Source: Sphingobium sp. EM0848
GTDB lineage: Bacteria; Pseudomonadota; Alphaproteobacteria; Sphingomonadales; Sphingomonadaceae
Assembly: GCF_013375555.1 (NCBI RefSeq)
Contig: NZ_JABXWB010000001.1
Coordinates: 1,612,001 to 1,676,000, forward strand
Direction: 5' to 3'
DNA: 64,000 nucleotides
Of the stretch, positions 1 to 8,600 are shown in pieces. The position numbers were made by a program, and so were the translations under genes. Each line of letters opens with the position of its first letter. The stretch's first letter is position 1. Below the pieces are notes generated by a model. It saw only the letters and a list, made by a program, of their open reading frames with translations. It did not search any database and had not been told where the DNA came from.

Positions 1-2
1 TG

Positions 3-995
3 TCGTACCTCGTGTGGCTGCACCACTTCTTCACCATGGGCTCGGGCGCCAGCGTCAACAGCTTCTTCGGCATCACGACGATGATCATCTCGATCCCGAC
101 GGGTGCGAAGCTCTTCAACTGGCTCTTCACCATGTATCGCGGCAAGATCCGTTTCGAGCTGCCGATGATGTGGGCCGTCGCCTTCATGCTGACCTTCACC
201 ATCGGTGGCATGACCGGCGTCATGCTGGCCGTCCCGCCAGCCGACTTCGTCCTGCACAACTCGCTGTTCCTGATCGCGCACTTCCATAACGTGATCATCG
301 GCGGCGTGCTGTTCGGCCTGTTCGCGGCGATCAACTATTGGTGGCCCAAGGCGTTCGGCTTCAGGCTGAACCAGTTCTGGGGCAAGGTGAGCTTCTGGTG
401 CTGGCAGGTCGGTTTCTGGCTGGCCTTCACCCCGCTCTACATTCTGGGCTTCATGGGCGTGACCCGCCGCATGCGGGTGTTCGACGATCCGTCGCTGCAC
501 ATCTGGTTCATCATCGCCGCCATCGGCGCCGCCATCATCGCGGCAGGCATCGGTGCGATGCTGGTGCAGTTCGCCGTCTCCATCTGGAAGCGCGACGAAC
601 TGAAGGTGGAGGGCGATCCCTGGGATGGCCGTACCCTGGAATGGGCGACCAGCTCGCCCCCGCCGGAGTATAACTTCGCCTTCACGCCGGTGGTCTATGA
701 CACCGACAGCTGGGCCGACATGAAGCGGAACAACTACCAGCGTCCGCTGTCGGGCTATCAGGCGATCCACATGCCGAGCAGCACGGGCGCGGGCGTCATC
801 CTCGCCGCTCTGGCGACGCTCTGCGGCTTCTCGCTCATCTGGTACATCTGGTGGCTTGCCGGCCTCAGCTTCGTCGGGATGATCGCGGTCGCCATCGGCC
901 ATACCTTCAACTACAAGCGCGACTTCTACATCCCGGCGGATGTGGTGACGCGCACCGAGGAAGAGCGCACGCGAATCCTCGCGGCGGGAGTGTGA
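3..995 (+). CDS. cyoB: Ubiquinol oxidase subunit I (cytochrome bo3 type), C-terminal part
   Basis: Catalytic subunit of a proton-pumping heme-copper quinol oxidase in the inner membrane. The gene is cut by the window start; about 330 C-terminal residues remain, and the first complete codon is at base 3. The stretch WLHHFFTMG near the start is the conserved haem-copper oxidase segment, and several hydrophobic segments follow. The C-terminal 100 residues match the CyoB extension (a WDGRTLEW motif, then a final pair of membrane helices) rather than a cytochrome c oxidase CoxA tail. cyoC follows after 5 bases. The assignment is secure; only the upstream half is unseen. Confidence 0.95.
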   Translation, partial: SYLVWLHHFFTMGSGASVNSFFGITTMIISIPTGAKLFNWLFTMYRGKIRFELPMMWAVAFMLTFTIGGMTGVMLAVPPADFVLHNSLFLIAHFHNVIIGGVLFGLFAAINYWWPKAFGFRLNQFWGKVSFWCWQVGFWLAFTPLYILGFMGVTRRMRVFDDPSLHIWFIIAAIGAAIIAAGIGAMLVQFAVSIWKRDELKVEGDPWDGRTLEWATSSPPPEYNFAFTPVVYDTDSWADMKRNNYQRPLSGYQAIHMPSSTGAGVILAALATLCGFSLIWYIWWLAGLSFVGMIAVAIGHTFNYKRDFYIPADVVTRTEEERTRILAAGV

Positions 996-1000
996 CACTC

Positions 1001-1624
1001 ATGAGCAGCGCAACTGCAACGATGGAACCTCGGGCATATCATTTGCCCGAGGAACCCCACCTCCACGAAGGCCACAGCACCATGCTGGGCTTCTGGATGT
1101 ACCTGATGAGCGACTGTCTCATCTTCGCCATCCTCTTCGCCACCTATGCCGTGCTCGGCGGCAGCTATGCCGGCGGCCCCGGCCCCAAGGACCTGTTCGA
1201 CCTGCCGCTCATCGCGCTCAACACCGCGATGCTGCTGTTCTCGTCGATCACCTATGGTTTCGCCATGCTGGCCATGGAAAAGAACAGGGTCAGCGCCACG
1301 CAGGGCTGGCTGTTCGTCACGCTGCTGTTCGGCGGTGCGTTCCTGTTCATCGAACTTTACGAATTCTCGCACCTCATCCATGAGGGCGCGGGTCCATGGC
1401 GTTCGGCGTTCCTGTCATCCTTCTTCACGCTGGTCGGCACCCACGGTCTGCACGTCACCTTCGGTTCGATCTGGCTGATCACGCTGATGGTGCAGGTCGC
1501 GAAGAAGGGCCTGATCCCGGCCAACAAGCGCCGCCTGATGTGCCTTTCCCTGTTCTGGCACTTCCTTGACGTCATCTGGATCGGCGTCTTCACCTTTGTC
1601 TATCTGATGGGAGTGCTCCGGTGA
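1001..1624 (+). CDS. cyoC: Cytochrome bo3 ubiquinol oxidase subunit III
   Basis: Subunit III of the quinol oxidase, a 207-residue membrane protein of the usual CyoC length. Its five hydrophobic segments begin after an amphipathic N-terminus (GFWMYLMSDCLIFAILFATY). The motifs ELYEFSHL and GTHGLHV are typical of subunit III. An open frame extends upstream, but ATG 1001 is preceded by GGGAG at 986-990 and gives the normal N-terminus. The stop codon overlaps the GTG start of cyoD in the sequence GTGA, so translation is probably coupled. Confidence 0.95.
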   Translation: MSSATATMEPRAYHLPEEPHLHEGHSTMLGFWMYLMSDCLIFAILFATYAVLGGSYAGGPGPKDLFDLPLIALNTAMLLFSSITYGFAMLAMEKNRVSATQGWLFVTLLFGGAFLFIELYEFSHLIHEGAGPWRSAFLSSFFTLVGTHGLHVTFGSIWLITLMVQVAKKGLIPANKRRLMCLSLFWHFLDVIWIGVFTFVYLMGVLR

Positions 1625-2028
1625 AAGACGCAGTCCATCCTCATGGTGGCCACGGCCACCACGACGATCATCATGACGATGGTCACTCGCACGGCAGCTT
1701 CGGCAGCTACATGATCGGTTTTGGCCTGTCGGTGATCCTGACGGCCATTCCCTTCTGGCTGGTCATGACCGGCGTGCTGAACGATCCCCAACTGACCGGA
1801 GTGGTCATCATGGGCTTCGCCGCCGTGCAGGTGGTCGTCCACATGATCTACTTCCTGCACATGAACACCCGCGTCGAAGGCGGCTGGTCATTCATGGCGA
1901 TGATATTGACCGTCGTTCTGGTCGTCATCGTCCTGTCGGGATCACTGTGGGTCATGTACCACCTCAACAACAACATGATGCCGCACGCGGACATGTCCGC
2001 GATGAAGCAGATGAGCGAGATGCCGTGA
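1621..2028 (+). CDS. cyoD: Cytochrome bo3 ubiquinol oxidase subunit IV
   Basis: Small subunit IV of the quinol oxidase, 135 residues with three predicted membrane helices. The N-terminus is unusually rich in His and Asp (HPHGGHGHHDDHHDDGHSH). That tail is longer than in enterobacterial CyoD and might bind metal, which is inference. The conserved segment VHMIYFLHMN identifies the family. It starts with GTG inside the cyoC stop and ends overlapping the next gene by four bases. Confidence 0.93.
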   Translation: MKDAVHPHGGHGHHDDHHDDGHSHGSFGSYMIGFGLSVILTAIPFWLVMTGVLNDPQLTGVVIMGFAAVQVVVHMIYFLHMNTRVEGGWSFMAMILTVVLVVIVLSGSLWVMYHLNNNMMPHADMSAMKQMSEMP

Positions 2029-2750
2029 CAGCATCCGGGACTGGGGAGCGCCGCCGGCGCTCCCCGGCTTTTCCGATCGGCCTGACGCTGATCGCCCTTT
2101 TCTTTTTCGCCGGATTTTGCGCCCTGGGCGCCTGGCAGATCCAGCGCCTGAGCTGGAAGCGCGACCTGATCGCCCGCGTCGATGCGCGGATTCATGCCCG
2201 CCCCGTTCCCGCTCCCCGCGTCGCCGTAAAGACCGATGAATATCGCCGGGTGCGCATCTCGGGCCATTTCCTTCATGACAAGGCTGCTCTGGTACAGGCC
2301 GTGACCGTGCGCGGCCCAGGTTTCTGGGTACTGACGCCGCTCGCCACCGACCAGGGCTTTACCGTGATCGTCAATCGCGGCTTCGTGCCGCCTGAAAACC
2401 GCAAGGATTATGCGCGGCCACTGGGCGAAGTGCAGCTTGCGGGCCTGCTGCGTCTGAACGAGCCGGGCGGCGGCTTCCTGCGTTCCAACGATCCGGCGGC
2501 GGACCGCTGGTATTCCCGCGATGTGACGGCCATTGGCGCCGCGCGCGGAATCAAGGGACCACTCGCCGGTTATTTCATCGATGCCGACGCCGCCTGCGGT
2601 CCCGACAGCCTACCCGTCGGCGGCCTGACCGTCGTCACATTTCCCAACAACCATCTGCAATATGCCGTCACATGGTTCGTGCTGGCGACGATGATCGCCA
2701 GCGCCTACATCTATGTCATGCGCCAGGAGTGGAAAGACCGCCGGGGATGA
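2025..2750 (+). CDS. SURF1 family oxidase assembly factor
   Basis: A 241-residue SURF1 protein with an N-terminal membrane helix (IGLTLIALFFFAGFCALGAW), the conserved GAWQIQR motif, a periplasmic domain containing VNRGFVP, and a C-terminal helix ending YAVTWFVLA. SURF1 proteins help insert haem a/o into subunit I of haem-copper oxidases. The position inside a cyo operon suggests a quinol-oxidase-dedicated form, as in the Surf1q of Paracoccus. The chosen GTG at 2025 overlaps the cyoD stop by four bases; an upstream open extension lies inside cyoD and is rejected. Confidence 0.9.
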   Translation: MTASGTGERRRRSPAFPIGLTLIALFFFAGFCALGAWQIQRLSWKRDLIARVDARIHARPVPAPRVAVKTDEYRRVRISGHFLHDKAALVQAVTVRGPGFWVLTPLATDQGFTVIVNRGFVPPENRKDYARPLGEVQLAGLLRLNEPGGGFLRSNDPAADRWYSRDVTAIGAARGIKGPLAGYFIDADAACGPDSLPVGGLTVVTFPNNHLQYAVTWFVLATMIASAYIYVMRQEWKDRRG

Positions 2751-4075
2751 GCCGGAATCTGCCCATCAGCACCCTCTGGCAGCCCAGCCAGTGGCCGGCC
2801 GATGCCGCGGGCCGCAAGAATCTGGCGCTGCTGGTGCAATTGCGCTGGCTGGCGATCGCGGGGCAGCTCATCACCATCCTGACGGTGCATTTCGGCATGG
2901 GCATTCACCTGCCGATCGCGCCTATGCTGCTGGTGGCGGGCATGGCGATCCTGATGAACGCCCTCAGCTTCGGCGCGTTGCGCAAGCGGACCGACGTGTC
3001 CCATGCCGAACTGTTCCTGTCGCTGCTGTTCGACGTGCTGTTGCTGACGGCGCAGTTGTACCTGTCCGGCGGGGCGACCAATCCCTTCATCTCGCTCTAT
3101 CTGGTGCAGGTCGCGCTGGGCGCGGTGCTACTCGACCGCTGGAGCATCTGGGGGATCGTGTTCGTCTCGGCGCTCTGCGCGGGGTTGCTGGCGCTGCACT
3201 ACCGGCCGTTGGACCTGAGCGGCGCTCTGGAAGGACATTTGTTCGACCTGCATATCGTCGGCACCTGGATCTGCCTCACCATGATCGCGGTGCTGCTGGT
3301 GCTGTTCGTGCTGCCGGTGACGCGCAATCTTCAGGTACGGGATGCCTATCTTGCGAAGCTGCGGCAGCAGGCGGCGGAAGAGGAGCATATCGTCCGCATG
3401 GGACTGCTGGCCTCGGGCGCCGCGCATGAACTGGGCACCCCCCTATCCCAACTTGCGGTGGTGCTGGGTGACTGGCGGCATATGCCGGAAATCACCGACC
3501 ATCCCGCCCTGGTCGAGGAAGTGCAGGAAATGCAGGCGGCGGTCGGGCGCTGCAAGGAAATCGTGACGGGCATCCTCCTCTCCTCCGGCGAAGCGCGGGG
3601 CGAAGCGCCCGCGATCACCAATGTGCGGGAATTCATCGACGGCATCGCCAGCGACTGGCGCAAAGCCAATCCGGGGATGCCGCTGCGCTGCGACTTCGGC
3701 CCGCATGACTATCCCCGCATCATCGCCGATCCAGTGATCCGGCAGGCGATCGGCAATCTGCTCGACAATGCGCGGGAGGCCGGTGCGAGCTATATCGACC
3801 TGCTCGTCGGGCGCGACAGCACGTCGCTCAACATCGCGGTGCGCGACAATGGCAGCGGCTTCACCAGCGAGATGCTGGAGGATTTCGGCAAGCCCTATCG
3901 GTCGAGCAAGGGCAAGGAAGGCCACGGCCTCGGCCTCTTCCTCGTCGTCAATGTGGTGCGCAAACTGGGCGGCAGCGTCAGCGCCAGCAATGGCGCGGAT
4001 GGCGGGGCGCTGATCCTGCTGCGCCTGCCGCTGGGCACGGTCGGGCTGGAAGAGGAGACATTGGGTGAGCCATGA
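2747..4075 (+). CDS. regB: Redox-responsive sensor histidine kinase RegB/PrrB/ActS family
   Basis: A membrane sensor kinase of 442 residues. About six hydrophobic segments occupy residues 25-190. The RegB quinone-sensing heptapeptide GGxxNPF is present as GGATNPF at 108-114. The H-box AAHELGTPL carries His 227, and a Cys at 269 in RCKEIV matches the redox-active Cys of Rhodobacter RegB. N, G1 (DNGSGF) and G2 (GHGLGLF) boxes follow. ATG 2747 overlaps the SURF1 stop, and the 3' end overlaps regA by 11 bases. The family senses aerobic redox state through the ubiquinone pool and controls respiration genes. Confidence is high because both redox signatures are intact. Confidence 0.93.
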   Translation: MSRNLPISTLWQPSQWPADAAGRKNLALLVQLRWLAIAGQLITILTVHFGMGIHLPIAPMLLVAGMAILMNALSFGALRKRTDVSHAELFLSLLFDVLLLTAQLYLSGGATNPFISLYLVQVALGAVLLDRWSIWGIVFVSALCAGLLALHYRPLDLSGALEGHLFDLHIVGTWICLTMIAVLLVLFVLPVTRNLQVRDAYLAKLRQQAAEEEHIVRMGLLASGAAHELGTPLSQLAVVLGDWRHMPEITDHPALVEEVQEMQAAVGRCKEIVTGILLSSGEARGEAPAITNVREFIDGIASDWRKANPGMPLRCDFGPHDYPRIIADPVIRQAIGNLLDNAREAGASYIDLLVGRDSTSLNIAVRDNGSGFTSEMLEDFGKPYRSSKGKEGHGLGLFLVVNVVRKLGGSVSASNGADGGALILLRLPLGTVGLEEETLGEP

Positions 4076-4598
4076 ACGCCTGTTGATGCTGGTCGAGGAT
4101 GACGAGGCCTTCGCCAAGACGCTGAAGCGCTCGTTCGAACGGCGCGGCTATACCGTGCTGACGGCGGACAATCATGCGTCGCTGGTGACGCTGCTCGCCG
4201 ACCACAGGCCGACCCATGCGGTGGTGGACCTGAAGCTGGGCGCGGAATCGGGGCTGGTGTGCGTACAGACGCTGCATGCCCATGATCCGGCAATGCTGAT
4301 CGTGGTGCTGACCGGCTTTGCCAGCATCGCGACGGCCGTGGACGCGATCAAGCTCGGCGCGTCCAACTATCTCGCCAAACCGTCCAACACCGACGATATC
4401 GAAGCGGCCTTTTCACGGTCGTCGGGCGACCCCTCGACCCCGCTGGCGCCGCGCCCGACCTCCATTAAAACGCTGGAATGGGAGCATATCCATGAGGTGC
4501 TCAAGGACAGCGACTTCAACATTTCCGAAGCGGCCCGGCGGCTGGGCATGCACCGGCGGACGCTGGCAAGGAAGCTTGCCAAAAGACAGGTGGGGTGA
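4065..4598 (+). CDS. regA: Response regulator RegA/PrrA/ActR family
   Basis: Cognate regulator of RegB, 177 residues, the standard RegA size. The receiver domain covers about 1-120 with acidic pocket EDD, phospho-acceptor Asp in VVDLKLG, TGFAS and a Lys in LAKPS. A proline-rich linker follows, then a short Fis-type helix-turn-helix at the C-terminus (ISEAARRLGMHRRTLARKL). It starts with GTG at 4065 and overlaps regB by 11 bases, so the pair must be co-translated. A likely self-regulated target set is oxidase genes such as the upstream cyo operon (inference). Confidence 0.93.
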   Translation: MSHERLLMLVEDDEAFAKTLKRSFERRGYTVLTADNHASLVTLLADHRPTHAVVDLKLGAESGLVCVQTLHAHDPAMLIVVLTGFASIATAVDAIKLGASNYLAKPSNTDDIEAAFSRSSGDPSTPLAPRPTSIKTLEWEHIHEVLKDSDFNISEAARRLGMHRRTLARKLAKRQVG

Positions 4599-4616
4599 AC
4601 GGCGATTTCGGGAAAT

Positions 4617-4690
4617 TGGAGCGGGTGAAGGGAATCGAACCCTCGTCGTAAGCTTGGGAAGCTTCTGCTCTACCATTGAGCTACACCCGC
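4617..4690 (-). tRNA. tRNA-Gly (anticodon CCC)
   Basis: Read on the minus strand, 5' end at 4690: acceptor GCGGGTG pairs with CACCCGC, the D-arm is GCTC-AATGGTA-GAGC, the anticodon loop is TTCCCAA on a GAAGC/GCTT stem (terminal pair weak), and the T-arm is GAGGG-TTCGATT-CCCTT. The discriminator is U and the CCA end is encoded (TGG at 4617-4619 on the plus strand). The sequence is very close to E. coli glyU, which decodes GGG. It lies 18 bases after regA on the opposite strand. Confidence 0.95.
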
Positions 4691-4825
4691 CTGGGTGAAA
4701 CGCGGCTTAGCCGTTGATGCGAATGGCGTCAACGACATCCCCGGCGAGAATTTTTCGACATCAGCGGTTGGGCACGGCCCTGGCGCGGAGGAGCCGCCCC
4801 ACGCACGACAACCGCTTTCGATTGC

Positions 4826-4850
4826 GGAACGTTCGCGACAGGCCCGCGTT
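4826..4850 (+). promoter_or_regulatory. Consensus EcfG (general stress sigma factor) promoter
   Basis: GGAAC at 4826-4830 and CGTT at 4847-4850 with a 16-base spacer. This is an exact match to the alphaproteobacterial EcfG consensus GGAAC-N16/17-CGTT. It lies 40 bases before the ATG of the hybrid kinase and faces it. ecfG itself is in this window. In vivo use is inferred. Confidence 0.7.
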
Positions 4851-4890
4851 GTCATGGTGCATGCCCCCGGAAATCCCACGAGGACCGTCC

Positions 4891-6468
4891 ATGAGCGCGG
4901 TGGAACCTGCATGGTCTGGAAACCGCTTTGAATTGCTGGTCCAGAGCATCACCGATTATGCGATCTTCATGCTGTCGACCGACGGCATCGTCGCCAGCTG
5001 GAACGCCGGGGCGCGCCGGTTCAAGGGCTATGAAGCCGAAGAGATCATCGGCCGACACTTTTCCCTGTTCTACACGCCGGAGGATCAGGCGGCTGGCATC
5101 CCCGCTCTGGCGCTGGCAACCGCCGAAAAGACAGGCCATTTCGAGGCCGAAGGGTGGCGCGTGCGCAAGGATGGATCACGATTCTGGGCCAATGTCGTCA
5201 TCGACCCTATTCGCGATCCCAACGGCACGCTGATCGGCTTCGCCAAGATCACCCGCGACCTCACCGAAAGGCGGGAGACGCAACTGGCGCTGGAGGAAGC
5301 GCGCGAGGCGATCTTCCAGTCGCAGAAGATGGACGCCATCGGCAAGCTGACCGGCGGCGTCGCCCATGACTTCAACAATCTGCTGGCGGTGATCGTCGGC
5401 AGTCTGGATCTGGCCCGCCTCCGGCTGGCCGCCGGGGCGGACGTATCGCGTTATATCGACAATGCCATGACCGCGGCGGAACGCGGCGCGACACTGACGC
5501 AGCGGATGCTGGCCTTTGCCCGCAGGCAGGAGCTGAAGCTGCAAAGCGTCGACTGCGTGGCGCTGGTGCGGGACATGGCGGACCTGCTCAAGACCACATT
5601 GGGCAGCGGCATCGCGATTGAAACGCGCTTTCCCCTGCACCTCGCCCCTGCCTATGCCGATCCGTCGCAACTGGAACTGGCGCTGCTCAACCTGGCGGTC
5701 AATGCAGGCGACGCCATGCCGCAGGGCGGGCGCATCATCATTGAGGGAGCCGAAACGATACTGCCGGGAAACCCGCGGTCCGATCATGAGAGTGGCCACT
5801 ATGTCCGGCTGTCGATCGTGGATGAAGGCGAAGGGATGGACGAGGCGACGCTGGAGCGGGCGCGCGAGCCCTTCTTCACTACCAAGGGTGTCGGCAAGGG
5901 GACGGGGCTGGGCCTGTCCATGGTTCATGGCTTTGCCGAGCAATGCGGCGGGTCACTGACCATCAGCAGCACATTGGGGCACGGAACGACCGTATCGCTC
6001 TGGCTGCCAGTCGCGGTTCAGGACATGGCGGCACCGGAGGCGGTCCGGACGGACGACGCCGCCTTCATCGAAGCAAGCGAACCGCTGGTCATATTGGCGG
6101 TGGACGACGACGATCTGGTGTTGACCAACACCGCGGGCATGCTGGAGGAGCTGGGCCATACGGTGTTCCTGGCGGCATCGGGCGCCGATGCGCTGCGGAT
6201 GCTGGAGGAGGGCAATGTCGATCTGGTCATCACCGATTATGCCATGCCGGGCATGACCGGCGCGCAGTTGGCAGACGCGATCGACGAAAGGCTGCCGGGC
6301 CTGCCCGTGATCATCATCACCGGCTTTGCCGAATTGCCGCCGCATATGACGAACCGGCCAAGGCTGGACAAACCCTTCAAGCAGGCGGAACTGGCGCGGA
6401 TCGTCACCAGTACGGCGCAGGGCAGTCAGCGGCTGCTCCGCCTGGCCGCTCATTCGGACGACCGCTGA
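4891..6468 (+). CDS. PAS-domain hybrid histidine kinase with C-terminal receiver
   Basis: A soluble 525-residue hybrid kinase with no membrane segment. A PAS/PAC sensor domain covers about residues 12-135. The HisKA H-box LTGGVAHDFNNLLAV is followed by a HATPase domain (NLAVNAGDAMP, DEGEGMD, GKGTGLGLS). A receiver domain has the acidic DDDD cluster, phospho-Asp in VITDYAMP and a Lys in RLDKPF. The ligand of the PAS domain is not obvious; it lacks the LOV Cys motif. ATG 4891 is chosen because GAGGA sits 6 bases upstream; an open extension to 4714 covers the EcfG promoter and is rejected. The promoter suggests stress-induced expression. Confidence 0.9.
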   Translation: MSAVEPAWSGNRFELLVQSITDYAIFMLSTDGIVASWNAGARRFKGYEAEEIIGRHFSLFYTPEDQAAGIPALALATAEKTGHFEAEGWRVRKDGSRFWANVVIDPIRDPNGTLIGFAKITRDLTERRETQLALEEAREAIFQSQKMDAIGKLTGGVAHDFNNLLAVIVGSLDLARLRLAAGADVSRYIDNAMTAAERGATLTQRMLAFARRQELKLQSVDCVALVRDMADLLKTTLGSGIAIETRFPLHLAPAYADPSQLELALLNLAVNAGDAMPQGGRIIIEGAETILPGNPRSDHESGHYVRLSIVDEGEGMDEATLERAREPFFTTKGVGKGTGLGLSMVHGFAEQCGGSLTISSTLGHGTTVSLWLPVAVQDMAAPEAVRTDDAAFIEASEPLVILAVDDDDLVLTNTAGMLEELGHTVFLAASGADALRMLEEGNVDLVITDYAMPGMTGAQLADAIDERLPGLPVIIITGFAELPPHMTNRPRLDKPFKQAELARIVTSTAQGSQRLLRLAAHSDDR

Positions 6469-6611
6469 TCCTTTTCCCCATCTTTACCGAAGTTTGAGGA
6501 AACTGGTGTAAAACAAGGCATTTCTTGCTGCTCTACCCTTGCAACCGCGAGGAAGTTTGCCAAAGAGGCATGAACGTCGTCCGCCCCTTCCCTCCCTCTC
6601 AGCAGGACCGC

Positions 6612-7493
6612 ATGAGTACGTCAGCCGCCCCAACGTCGCATTTCTACACATCGTTGCGGATGCGCCTGCACTATCTGGACTGGGGCAACAGTTCGGCGCC
6701 GACGCTGATCCTGGTGCATGGCGGATTCGATCATGCGCGCAGTTGGGACTGGACGGCGCGGGCGCTGGCGAAGGACTATCATGTCGTTGTCCCCGATCTG
6801 CGCGGTCATGGCGACAGCGCCTGGTCGGCCGAAGGCTCCTATATGATGGCCAATTACGTCTATGATCTGGCGCAACTGGTCGAACAATTGGGGCGGGACC
6901 CGGTGATTCTGGTCGGCCATTCGCTGGGCGGATCGATCGCGCTGCGCTATGCCGGGCTGTTCCCGGAAAAGGTCGCCAGAATCGTCGCGATAGAAGGGCT
7001 TGGCCTGTCGCCCAACAGCATCGCGGAAAGGGCGCAGAAACCGGCGCCCGACCAATGGCTGGACTGGATCGGGAAGCGGCAAAAACGCGCGCGCCACACA
7101 AGACGGCATTATCCGACCATCGAGGCAGCGGTGGCGCGCATGCGGGAACGGAACGACCATCTGTCAGTCGAGCAGGCGATGCATCTCACCATCCATGGCG
7201 TCAATCGCAACGAGGATGGCAGCTATCGCTGGAAATTCGATCCCTATCTGCATGACATGGCGCCGCAGGCCGGGAGCGACGCCGAATTGCCCCAGTTCTG
7301 GAGCCGGATCGCCTGCCCGACGCTGCTCTGCCTGGGACTGGACAGTTGGGCGTCCAATCCGGTGAAGGATGGACGCGCCGCGCATTTTCGGGACGCCCGA
7401 TTGGTCGAATTCGCACAGGCCGGCCATTGGCTGCATCATGACCAGTTCGACCGCTTCATGGTCGAACTGCACGAATTTCTGACCTCATCCTGA
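6612..7493 (+). CDS. Alpha/beta-fold hydrolase
   Basis: A 293-residue cytoplasmic alpha/beta hydrolase. The oxyanion-hole motif LVHGGFDHA, the nucleophile elbow GHSLGGS (catalytic Ser) and the late His in QAGHWLHHDQ are all visible; the acid is probably the Asp in LGLDSW. The family includes esterases, epoxide hydrolases and haloalkane dehalogenases, and the substrate cannot be told from sequence. ATG 6612 has AGGA a few bases upstream; ATG 6570 (AGAGG directly upstream) is an alternative. It stands alone between the kinase and a convergent gene. Confidence 0.85.
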   Translation: MSTSAAPTSHFYTSLRMRLHYLDWGNSSAPTLILVHGGFDHARSWDWTARALAKDYHVVVPDLRGHGDSAWSAEGSYMMANYVYDLAQLVEQLGRDPVILVGHSLGGSIALRYAGLFPEKVARIVAIEGLGLSPNSIAERAQKPAPDQWLDWIGKRQKRARHTRRHYPTIEAAVARMRERNDHLSVEQAMHLTIHGVNRNEDGSYRWKFDPYLHDMAPQAGSDAELPQFWSRIACPTLLCLGLDSWASNPVKDGRAAHFRDARLVEFAQAGHWLHHDQFDRFMVELHEFLTSS

Positions 7494-7533
7494 TTTGCGT
7501 CATGCTCCTGCAGGCGCAAACCAACGCAGGAAC

Positions 7534-8466
7534 CTAGGAATTGAAGGCTGAGACGGCGGCTTCATATTCCGCCTTCAGTTGCGCGATGAAGTCGGCAGCG
7601 GGCTGGACCTGCCGGATCGCGCCGATTCCCTGCCCCGCGCCCCACACGTCGCGCCAGGCCTTCTTTTCGCCGCCCGACAGCTTGGCAAAATCCATGTCCA
7701 TCGCCTTGGGCAGCTTGTCGGGATCGAGACCGGCCGCGCTTATGCTGGGGCGCAGATAATTGCCGAGAACGCCGGTGAAGAAATCCGAATAGACGATATC
7801 ATTCGCGCCGCTGTCGACGATCATCTGCTTGTAACCCGATTCGGCATTGGCTTCCTGCGTCGCGATGAAGGAGGAACCCATATAGGCGAAGTCCGCGCCC
7901 ATCATCCGCGCCGCCGCAATCGAGCGGCCCGTCGCGATCGCACCCGAAAGCGCCAGCGGGCCGTCGAACCAGCTGCGAATTTCCTCCACCAGCGCGAAAG
8001 GCGACAGGGTGCCGGCATGACCGCCCGCCCCCGCCGCAACGGCGATCAGGCCGTCGGCGCCCTTTTCAATCGCCTTGCGCGCGAAGACATTGTTGATGAC
8101 GTCATGCAGGACGATGCCGCCATAGCTGTGCACCGCCTGATTCACATCCTCCCGCGCGCCCAGCGAGGTAATGACGATCGGCACGCGATATTTGACGCAG
8201 AGGGCAAGGTCCTCCTCCAGCCGGTCATTGGTCTTGTGGACGATCAGGTTCACCGCGAAGGGTGCGTCCTTGTCCGTCAGAGCTTCGTTCAGATGCTGGA
8301 GCCATTGTTCGAACACGCCGGACGGGCGGGCGTTGAGCGAGGGGAAGGAACCCACGATCCCGGCACGACACTGGGCGATCACAAGCGCCGGCTGCGACAC
8401 GATGAACATCGGTGAGCCGATCAGCGGCAGGGACAAACGGCCTTTCAGCAATGCCGGCAAGCTCAT
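7534..8466 (-). CDS. Nitronate monooxygenase / 2-nitropropane dioxygenase family protein
   Basis: A 310-residue FMN-dependent TIM-barrel protein of the nitronate monooxygenase family, which oxidises nitronates such as propionate 3-nitronate. Visible features are the N-terminal PLIGSPMF segment, the glycine-rich AVAAGAGGHAG flavin-phosphate motif containing the candidate catalytic His, and ALSGAIATGR followed by GADFAYMGSSF. Start ATG 8466 has GGAGAGA upstream. Convergent with the hydrolase. True physiological substrate unknown; many family members are annotated by similarity only. Confidence 0.88.
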   Translation of the reverse strand: MSLPALLKGRLSLPLIGSPMFIVSQPALVIAQCRAGIVGSFPSLNARPSGVFEQWLQHLNEALTDKDAPFAVNLIVHKTNDRLEEDLALCVKYRVPIVITSLGAREDVNQAVHSYGGIVLHDVINNVFARKAIEKGADGLIAVAAGAGGHAGTLSPFALVEEIRSWFDGPLALSGAIATGRSIAAARMMGADFAYMGSSFIATQEANAESGYKQMIVDSGANDIVYSDFFTGVLGNYLRPSISAAGLDPDKLPKAMDMDFAKLSGGEKKAWRDVWGAGQGIGAIRQVQPAADFIAQLKAEYEAAVSAFNS

Positions 8467-8600
8467 GAACGGGTCTCTCCTTGATGGTCTTCGGAACAGG
8501 GCGCTATCATCAGCGCAATCGCAGCAAAAGGTGAAATTTGTGGCGATGACCGGGCTGATCGCGGGATGCGCCGGTTGTCGTAACGGCAGAGCCGGGAAAA

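Noticed and set aside
8493..8517. GGAAC-N16-CGCA resembling an EcfG promoter
   Set aside because: The -10 has two mismatches to CGTT, and the element points into the start of a gene on the opposite strand.
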